Assembly (NCBI RefSeq): GCF_900109995.1
Contig: NZ_FOCB01000002.1
Span: 414,981 to 478,980 of the forward strand
Direction: 5' to 3'
DNA length: 64,000 nt
Source of the DNA: Pseudomonas sp. ok272
GTDB taxonomy: Bacteria; Pseudomonadota; Gammaproteobacteria; Pseudomonadales; Pseudomonadaceae
The position numbers and the translations under genes were made by a program. Within the stretch, counting starts at the first letter, position 1. Every line of letters begins with the position of its first letter. Below the pieces are notes generated by a model that worked only from the letters and a program-made list of their open reading frames with translations, did not search any database and was not told the origin of the DNA. Shown piece after piece: positions 57,717-64,000 of the stretch.

Positions 57717-59110
57717 CAGTTGACTCCCAGAATCGACGACAAATGAGCATTCAAAAATTTACCGTTCGGGTCCAGCTCACGGCGCACTTGCTGGAACTCC
57801 TGCCAGCGCGGATACAGCGCTTGCAGGTTGCGCGCATTCAGCGTGTGCAGCTTGCCCCAGTGGGGCCGACCGGCGTACTTCCAGAAGATCGGCTCGACGG
57901 CAGCAAAGAAGTTGTGGTGATCCATCTGGTAGTGCTGGTGCACTGAAATAGAACAACTGTCGCGCCCCTCAAACATGCTCAGAGCAATGTCATCGGCCTT
58001 GACGTAACGGTACTCGATGGGAAACCAGGTACGCAGGTCCTTGTCGGTGATCAGCTTGATGATTTCACGCAAGCACGCAGGACCGTGTTCAGCCGGCACC
58101 GAGTACTCCATTTCATTGAAGCGCACCGTGCGCACGTTGGCGTAGATCTCGTAGGACTCCCCTATGCGGTCATCGAAGTTGGCAAGGTGGCGCATGTTGT
58201 TGAGCAACACGCTACGGGCTTCCGGGAAGTCGCTGACGTACTTATCAAGCTTTTCGATCAAGGTCACAAACTCGTTACCACCCTCCTCGTCGGCGCTGAT
58301 CGGCGGTGTCGCCGGCTCGGTGGTTTCGTTAAGGGTCATTGACAGGGCATAGTCGGAATGAGTGACCACCAGCATTTCCCAGTGCTGGTTCTCTCGGGTG
58401 TTCTTCTCCACGTCTTCGAGTAATTCCTCTGTCTTGGCGATCCACTGATGCTCGCGCAGACGATAGGCTTCACGGTTCTGCATGCGGATTTTGCTGACAA
58501 CACCCAGGGCGCCCAATGACACGCGAGCCGCATTGAACACCTCAGGGTTGTGAGTACTGTCACACTCGAGCACGTCCCCCTGCGCCGTCACCAGTTGCAA
58601 GCCCGCGACATAACCGGAGTAGGACTGAAAGCCTTTCCCCGTACCGTGAGTCGAGGTGGAAATCGCTCCAGCCAAGGTCTGGTAATCAATATCAGCCATA
58701 TTGTTCAGCGCTTGCCCTACCGCCTTCAGCGCCGTGCCCATGCGCGACATCGGTGTGCCCGCGCCGAACTCCGCTTGTAGGGTTTTGGAGTCGTGACTTA
58801 ACAGGCCGGTGAAATTGCTCAACGACAAAAGAGTGCCATCGGTGGGCACCAACGCACTGAATGAGTGACCTGAACCCACGGCGCGAATCTTGCCCGGCGC
58901 CTGGCCGATGACCTGTACCAACTCATCCAGGTCCTTGGGCGCCAACCGTGCTTCGGGCAAGCACGTCTGGGCCCCCGACCAGTTGCGCCAAGGTATCAGG
59001 CGCGGCGCGCGGATCAGCTCAGCCATCACCGGATTACTGCTCAATGCGCTCAACGCGCCGGCAACACCGGCCCGCTGCAACAGTTGGCGTCGTGTGAGGT
59101 GCATCGTCAT
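57716..59110 (-). CDS. Tat-exported aldonolactone-oxidase-like flavoprotein
   Basis: About 464 residues from ATG 59110. Tat signal TRRQLLQRAGVAGALSALS. The FAD PCMH domain (about 50-220) has VGSGHSFSALVPTDG, where the His may carry covalent FAD. The ALO C-terminal domain (about 230-460) ends in NGKFLNAHL. The family oxidises aldonolactones or similar polyols; with a cytochrome c gene next door, electrons probably go to cytochrome rather than oxygen. Confidence 0.82.
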   Translation of the reverse strand: MTMHLTRRQLLQRAGVAGALSALSSNPVMAELIRAPRLIPWRNWSGAQTCLPEARLAPKDLDELVQVIGQAPGKIRAVGSGHSFSALVPTDGTLLSLSNFTGLLSHDSKTLQAEFGAGTPMSRMGTALKAVGQALNNMADIDYQTLAGAISTSTHGTGKGFQSYSGYVAGLQLVTAQGDVLECDSTHNPEVFNAARVSLGALGVVSKIRMQNREAYRLREHQWIAKTEELLEDVEKNTRENQHWEMLVVTHSDYALSMTLNETTEPATPPISADEEGGNEFVTLIEKLDKYVSDFPEARSVLLNNMRHLANFDDRIGESYEIYANVRTVRFNEMEYSVPAEHGPACLREIIKLITDKDLRTWFPIEYRYVKADDIALSMFEGRDSCSISVHQHYQMDHHNFFAAVEPIFWKYAGRPHWGKLHTLNARNLQALYPRWQEFQQVRRELDPNGKFLNAHLSSILGVN

Positions 59111-59129
59111 CAATCCCACCCTGTCATTC

Positions 59130-59489
59130 TTATTGGATTTTTTGGCCAGACATAAAGCTGATCAGCGCCAGGAAGTCTTGCTCCGAACACTGCACGCACA
59201 TCCCCATCGGGGGCATACCGTTGTGGCCATTGATGGTGTGATCGAGCAGCGTATCCACCCCCTGGACGATGCGCGGCTGCCAGGCCAGCACATCTCCAGT
59301 CAGCGGCGCTCCCGAAGCCGGATTGGCGTGGCACAACTTGCAACTGGTGTCGTAAGTACGCGCCAGGCCAGCATCACCCGGCATTCCGGCGGCCGCAGTC
59401 GCGCGCGCACCTGCGTTCCCCTTAGGCTCATCGCCGCAGCCGCTCAATGCACCGATCATCAGCAACATCATCCCGATCCTTACCCACAT
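59130..59489 (-). CDS. Lipoprotein cytochrome c (c5-like)
   Basis: A 119-residue protein with lipobox LSGC (about 14-17), a single haem motif CKLCH (about 50-54) and a Met ligand in GMPPMG. Two more Cys (MCVQC) are typical of c5. GAGGAAGG before ATG 59489. First gene of the three-gene cluster and its likely electron acceptor. Confidence 0.85.
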   Translation of the reverse strand: MWVRIGMMLLMIGALSGCGDEPKGNAGARATAAAGMPGDAGLARTYDTSCKLCHANPASGAPLTGDVLAWQPRIVQGVDTLLDHTINGHNGMPPMGMCVQCSEQDFLALISFMSGQKIQ

Positions 59490-59840
59490 AACCTTCCTCG
59501 CTTGTACTGCGCCTGTTGTTCGACGCCTTCTTGTGATCACGACACAGACACTAAGACAGACATCGCACTAGGTTGAGGTCATTAGGGGTCATCAAAGGGA
59601 CCTTTCGAGGCCACTTGCGTCGCTCGACGGTGCATGACGAGCGCCCGCCAAGGGGCAGAAGTTCAACTACGCTTGCGATAAGAAAACCAGGCACACCCCT
59701 CTGCCCTGCCCTTCCACTGACCGCTGACATAAAAAAGCCCGCCATTTAGGCGTATAACCCACGCAACCGAAGATTGATTGCAAACCGCCTGAGGGCTACG
59801 CAACCATCTGCCTTGCGCACATTCACTACGGGGTAGCCTC
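59490..59840. other. Divergent promoter region, no gene
   Basis: Contains the promoters of the cytochrome cluster and the dehydrogenase gene. A short direct repeat GGTCAT-N6-GGTCAT lies near 59575. No gene is visible. Confidence 0.4.
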
Positions 59841-61466
59841 ATGATGAACGACAGTCTTCTCAGCACTCTGTTTCCACGCGCCGACGACATCCCGCAGCTG
59901 TACCGGCCAAGCGCACCGCTCGAACAACGTGAATACCTCGTCAACGGTGAGCTGAGAACCTGGCACGGCCCCTTGGCCGTGGTCCGCAGCCCGGTTTACC
60001 TGGTCGGCGACACCGGCGATGAACAAGTCGTACTCGGCAGCACCCCGCTGCTCGATGCCCAGACGGCGCTCACGGCCCTTGACGCCGCCGTTCGCGCCTA
60101 CGACCGCGGCCAGGGCAGTTGGCCGACCCTGCGCGTGGCCGAGCGAATTCAACACGTCGAAGCCTTTCTGGCCCGCATGCGCGAGCAACGTGAGGCGGTG
60201 GTCAATTTACTGATGTGGGAGATCGGCAAGAACCTCAAGGACTCGGAAAAGGAGTTCGACCGCACCTGCGACTACATCGTCGACACCATCAATGCCCTGA
60301 AAGAACTCGACCGCCGCTCCAGCCGTTTTGAACTGGAACAGGACACCCTGGGACAGATCCGCCGCGTACCATTGGGCGTTGCCTTGTGCATGGGACCCTA
60401 CAACTACCCGCTGAACGAGACCTTCACCACGCTGATTCCAGCGTTGATCATGGGCAACACCGTGGTGTTCAAACCAGCCAAACTCGGCGTACTGCTCATT
60501 CGTCCGTTGTTGGAAGCTTTTCGCGACAGCTTTCCGGCCGGGGTGATCAACGTGATCTACGGCAGCGGACGCGAGACCGTCAGCGCGCTGATGGCCAGTG
60601 GCAAGATCGACATCTTTGCCTTCATCGGCACCAACAAGGCCGCCAGCGACCTGAAAAAACTGCACCCCAAGCCACACCGCCTGCGCGCCGCACTTGGGCT
60701 GGATGCCAAGAACCCCGGCATCGTACTTCCCGAAGTCGATCTGGATAACGCTGTCAGCGAAGCGCTGACCGGCTCCTTGTCCTTCAACGGTCAACGCTGC
60801 ACCGCGCTGAAAATTCTCTTCGTGCATGAAGACGTCGTCGACAGTTTCATCGAGAAGTTCAACCACAAGCTCGCCGCACTCAAGCCCGGCATGCCATGGG
60901 AACCCGGTGTATCACTGACCCCCCTGCCGGAATCGGGCAAGGTCGACTACTTGCACGACCTGGTGAACGACGCAGTGAGAAAAGGCGCGAAGGTGGTGAA
61001 CCCCAATGGTGGCCAGGCGCGAGGCTCGTTCTTCTACCCGGCAGTGCTGTATCCGGTGACCACCGACATGCGCATCTACCAAGAAGAGCAGTTCGGCCCC
61101 GTGGTGCCCATCGTGCCTTATCGTGATCTGGATACCGTGCTCGACTATGTGCTTGAGTCAGACTTTGGCCAGCAGTTGAGTATTTTCGGGACCAACCCCG
61201 CCGAAGTCGGGCGCCTGGTGGACAGCTTTGCCAACCAGGTGGGCCGCATCAATCTCAATGCCCAATGCCAGCGCGGCCCGGACACGTTCCCGTTCAACGG
61301 GCGCAAGAATTCGGCCGAGGGCACGCTGTCAGTGCACGACGCACTGCGAACCTTCTCGATCCGTACGCTGGTGGCCACCAAGTTCAAGGAGAGCAACAAA
61401 CAATTGATCAGCGATATCATTCGCGGACGGGAGTCGAGCTTCCTGACCACCGACTACCTATTCTAA
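59841..61466 (+). CDS. gapN: NADP-dependent glyceraldehyde-3-phosphate dehydrogenase-like ALDH
   Basis: A 541-residue aldehyde dehydrogenase. Cofactor region MGPYNYPLNETFTTLIPALI and KPAKLG; catalytic Cys in FNGQRCTALK (about 317-326). Similarity is to non-phosphorylating GAPDH, giving 3-phosphoglycerate and NADPH. The symbol is tentative. Either of two adjacent ATGs may start it. Confidence 0.8.
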   Translation: MMNDSLLSTLFPRADDIPQLYRPSAPLEQREYLVNGELRTWHGPLAVVRSPVYLVGDTGDEQVVLGSTPLLDAQTALTALDAAVRAYDRGQGSWPTLRVAERIQHVEAFLARMREQREAVVNLLMWEIGKNLKDSEKEFDRTCDYIVDTINALKELDRRSSRFELEQDTLGQIRRVPLGVALCMGPYNYPLNETFTTLIPALIMGNTVVFKPAKLGVLLIRPLLEAFRDSFPAGVINVIYGSGRETVSALMASGKIDIFAFIGTNKAASDLKKLHPKPHRLRAALGLDAKNPGIVLPEVDLDNAVSEALTGSLSFNGQRCTALKILFVHEDVVDSFIEKFNHKLAALKPGMPWEPGVSLTPLPESGKVDYLHDLVNDAVRKGAKVVNPNGGQARGSFFYPAVLYPVTTDMRIYQEEQFGPVVPIVPYRDLDTVLDYVLESDFGQQLSIFGTNPAEVGRLVDSFANQVGRINLNAQCQRGPDTFPFNGRKNSAEGTLSVHDALRTFSIRTLVATKFKESNKQLISDIIRGRESSFLTTDYLF

Positions 61467-61497
61467 AAACCTGGATCAAGGACACCCCGACAGCCTG

Positions 61498-62565
61498 ATG
61501 ACTGCTTACCGATCTGCGTCCCAGCTCTTCAAGCGCCTGCTACGTCCTGTACTGGATCCGTACCGACGCTACCGCAACGCCCGATTGATCCACGCTGTGC
61601 GGGTGTCGCTTGGACTGCTGGCAACCATCCTGCTGACGACCGGGATCAATCTGCCCCACGGTGAATGGGCGTCGGTAACGATGTTGGTGGTGATCGGAGG
61701 CTTGCAGCACCACGGCAACATCGGCAAGAAAGCCGCCGAGCGGGCCTACGGCACGTTGATCGGAGCTGGAGTGGGTTTGCTGCTGGTGGTGCAGCAAGCC
61801 TGGCTGGGCCTGCCGTGGCTGACCTACTTCGGCATGTCCGTGGTGTGCGGCTTCTTTTCTTACCACGCGATTGGCAAGGGCGGATACACCGCGCTGCTGT
61901 CGGCAATCACCGTGTTCATCGTTGCCGGCCATGGTGACAATCCCGTGACCGACGGGCTATGGCGCACCGTGGACATTCTGATTGGCATCGTCCTGGCCCT
62001 GGCCTTTTCCTTCGCCCTGCCGCTGTACGCGGTTTACTCCTGGCGCTACAAACTCTCCGGTGCACTGCGTGATTGCGCGCGCATCTATAGCCGCATCGTC
62101 AGCGGCCAATCAGTGACCGACGACCAGTACCTGAAACTTCTGGGGCGCCTCAACGGCGTGATGGTGCAACTACGTTCGCTGATGCCTTCGGTGTCCAAGG
62201 AAGTGCGGCTATCCATGACTGAACTCGACGCCCTGCAACGCAATCTGCGGATGTGTATCAGCACCCTGGAAATCCTCGCCAACACCCGCCCCGACGTGAG
62301 TGATGTACAGGCCATGGAGCAGATGCAACGAACGTTGAACGCCGAGCACCGGGCGATTCGCAAGATGCTGATCAGTATGTCGCGCGCACTGCAATCGGGC
62401 ACCACACAACGCCTGGAACGCATTAGCGAACCCCTGCAGACCGGGATGGACGCGCCGATCCACAGTGCACTGGACGGTTATCGACTGTTAACCCGGCAAC
62501 TGGCGGCCAACCTCGGCGATATGCGCCAGCGCCTGCTGAAAACCGCACCACGCTGGAAGATCTGA
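61498..62565 (+). CDS. FUSC-family inner-membrane protein
   Basis: A 355-residue protein. The N-terminal half has six membrane helices (about 30-185), with LPHGEWASVTMLVVIGG and RAYGTLIGAGVGLLLVV typical of FUSC/aromatic acid exporter proteins. The C-terminal half is a cytoplasmic helical domain. 31 bases after the dehydrogenase gene, so likely co-transcribed. Confidence 0.85.
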   Translation: MTAYRSASQLFKRLLRPVLDPYRRYRNARLIHAVRVSLGLLATILLTTGINLPHGEWASVTMLVVIGGLQHHGNIGKKAAERAYGTLIGAGVGLLLVVQQAWLGLPWLTYFGMSVVCGFFSYHAIGKGGYTALLSAITVFIVAGHGDNPVTDGLWRTVDILIGIVLALAFSFALPLYAVYSWRYKLSGALRDCARIYSRIVSGQSVTDDQYLKLLGRLNGVMVQLRSLMPSVSKEVRLSMTELDALQRNLRMCISTLEILANTRPDVSDVQAMEQMQRTLNAEHRAIRKMLISMSRALQSGTTQRLERISEPLQTGMDAPIHSALDGYRLLTRQLAANLGDMRQRLLKTAPRWKI

Positions 62566-62572
62566 CTGTTCG

Positions 62573-63466
62573 TCACTGAGTCACGGCTTTTCGCACGCCG
62601 CTGCCCCAGCCTTGTTGCATGCCGGCGGCGGCCAGCAGAATTGCCCCCACGCCGACCCATTGCAGCAGTTCAAGGCGATGACCAAAGGCAAACCAGTCGA
62701 CGAAAATCGCCGCAATCGGATAGACAAACGACAGCGCGCCAGTGAGTGCCGTTGGTAACTTCTGAATCGCTCCGTACAGCAGCACATACATCACACCCGT
62801 GTGGAGGACACCCAGGGTCAATAAACTGGCCCAGGCGGCGCTCCCCTGGGGCAGAGTCGACAGGCTAGCCCACGGCGCCAGCAGCAATACACCGCTGCAC
62901 ACCTGAATCAATGCGATCAAATGCGGTGGTGTGCCCGTCAGACGCTTGATGATCAGCGCAGCAAAGGCATACAACAGCGCAGCGCCCAATGCCAAGCCGA
63001 TCCCAAGCAGATACTGACTCCCCTCCTCGCCCTGCTGGCCATGGGCACTGACAATGGCCAACATTCCAAGAAATGAAACACCCAGCCAGCCCAGCTTCTG
63101 CACCGTGATCTTTTCGCCCAGAAACAGCGCCGCCAACCCCACCAACATAAACGGCTGGACGTTGTACACCGCAGTACCGATGGCAATCGAGGCCCGCGAG
63201 TAGGACGCGAACAACAGCAGCCAGTTGCCGACAATCGCCAAGCCGCTGAGTGCTGCCAGCACGAACGTGGTGCGACTCAAGATACCGGGGCGCAGAAAGC
63301 CAAGCACCGCGCAAATCACCAGCAAGGTCGCTGCGCCAAACACACACCTCCAGAACACCACATCCAGCACCGGCTGGCCGGAAACCAGCACGAACCAGCC
63401 AATCGTTCCGGAAATAAGCATTGCGGTCGTCATTTCTACTGTGCCGCGACGAAGTGTTGTATCCAT
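62573..63466 (-). CDS. EamA/DMT-family transporter
   Basis: A 297-residue protein with ten membrane helices and two EamA repeats (second beginning near GIGLALGAALLYAFAALI). ATG 63466 with GAGGGG upstream; the frame is open to 63565 without a start signal. Probably an amino acid or metabolite exporter, divergent from an Lrp-type regulator. Confidence 0.88.
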   Translation of the reverse strand: MDTTLRRGTVEMTTAMLISGTIGWFVLVSGQPVLDVVFWRCVFGAATLLVICAVLGFLRPGILSRTTFVLAALSGLAIVGNWLLLFASYSRASIAIGTAVYNVQPFMLVGLAALFLGEKITVQKLGWLGVSFLGMLAIVSAHGQQGEEGSQYLLGIGLALGAALLYAFAALIIKRLTGTPPHLIALIQVCSGVLLLAPWASLSTLPQGSAAWASLLTLGVLHTGVMYVLLYGAIQKLPTALTGALSFVYPIAAIFVDWFAFGHRLELLQWVGVGAILLAAAGMQQGWGSGVRKAVTQ

Positions 63467-63599
63467 GGTCAGGCCCCTCAAGATTGGATCAAAGTATGCC
63501 AATCCCGCGTAGCGCATCTCCAGAGCAGAATGCAGGCTAAACTGCCTATCGACCTTTCTTATCAAGGTAGATTCGACAATTTGCCTAACGGAGGTTTAC

Positions 63600-64000
63600 A
63601 TGACTGATGACATCGACCAACTGTTGATCGCGGCCCTCATGGAGGACTCACGGCGCTCACTCAAGGCGCTGGCCGGTATCAGTGGACTGTCTTCCCCCAG
63701 CGTGGCCGAGCGCCTGCGTCGTCTCGAAGAGCGCGGTGTGCTCAAAGGTTATACGGTCGAAATCGACCCCAAGTGCTTCGGCTATCAACTGCAAGCCATC
63801 GTCCGTATCCGCCCGCTACCTGGCCAGTTACAACATGTCGAACGCCAGATCCTGGCGATTCCCGAGTTCACTGAATGCGATAAGGTCACAGGGGATGACT
63901 GCTTCATTGCGCGCCTGCACGTGCGCTCCATGGAACAACTGGACACACTGCTCGACCGCCTCAACAACTATGCCGAAACCAACACCGCCATCGTCAAGAA
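63600..64000 (+). CDS. Lrp/AsnC-family regulator (cut by window end)
   Basis: The first 133 residues are visible. Winged helix at about 4-60 (RSLKALAGISGLSSPSVAERLRRLEERGVL), then the RAM ligand domain (QLQAIVRIRPLPGQ, TGDDCFIARLHV). ACGGAGG upstream of 63600. Divergent from the EamA transporter gene, which it may control, as LysE/EamA exporters often are. Confidence 0.9.
   Translation, partial: MTDDIDQLLIAALMEDSRRSLKALAGISGLSSPSVAERLRRLEERGVLKGYTVEIDPKCFGYQLQAIVRIRPLPGQLQHVERQILAIPEFTECDKVTGDDCFIARLHVRSMEQLDTLLDRLNNYAETNTAIVK

Overview
The window is chromosomal DNA of a Pseudomonas, most likely of the P. fluorescens group. Evidence is the canonical thrS-infC-rpmI-rplT-pheS-pheT-ihfA-merR translation operon, an rbsBACRK ribose operon, a glcC/glcDEFGB glycolate operon, a short CsrA of the RsmE type, periplasmic glutaminase-asparaginase, and typical pseudomonad tRNA-Pro(GGG) and tRNA-Val(GAC) genes used as phage integration sites.

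Positions 1 to about 17395 are the integrase-proximal end of a temperate prophage inserted at the 3' end of tRNA-Pro; the rest lies left of position 1. The switch region (1300-1500) holds two back-to-back promoters. Each carries a TAGC-N5-GCTA operator in its -35/-10 spacer, and a consensus LexA box sits just downstream of the leftward one. The rightward promoter has a long leader with an rrn-like boxA and hairpin. Downstream on the + strand are very small overlapping proteins, a RecT/Bet annealing protein, a YqaJ/lambda-exo nuclease, a phage NdpA homologue, a PAPS-reductase-like PP-loop protein, a 682-residue C5-cytosine methyltransferase with an internal repeat array, an excisionase-like protein and the tyrosine integrase. 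Minus-strand genes scattered between them (lipoproteins, a zinc-ribbon protein, two membrane proteins) look like morons.

From 17396 to 49149 is mainly core genome: translation and IHF genes; thrS; csp; an I78-like lipoprotein; ribose uptake and catabolism with a decayed rbsD; ansB beside a SufR-like regulator; a GFA-family protein; glycolate oxidation and malate synthase G under GlcC, with a matching FadR-type operator; and a second DUF1654 gene in an apparent LexA-controlled operon with endonuclease I. Next come rsmE, a second SPOR lipoprotein and small membrane proteins.

From 49660 to 53067 are two chemoreceptors (one Aer-like with PAS). From 53296 to 54770 is a wrecked prophage (tail genes L and K, integrase C-terminus) against tRNA-Val. 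Both integrase ends are followed directly by tandem 11-bp GTTTTGC repeats.

From 55100 to the end: a PuuB-like oxidase; a three-gene periplasmic cluster (lipoprotein cytochrome c, Tat-exported aldonolactone-oxidase-like flavoprotein, Tat-exported fold-type-III PLP enzyme); a GapN-like dehydrogenase; a FUSC protein; an EamA transporter; and an Lrp/AsnC regulator cut by the window end.

The observations most worth following are the SOS-plus-phage-repressor switch around DUF1654, the boxA leader, the shared 11-bp repeats at both integrase/tRNA junctions, and the uncharacterised periplasmic redox/PLP cluster.
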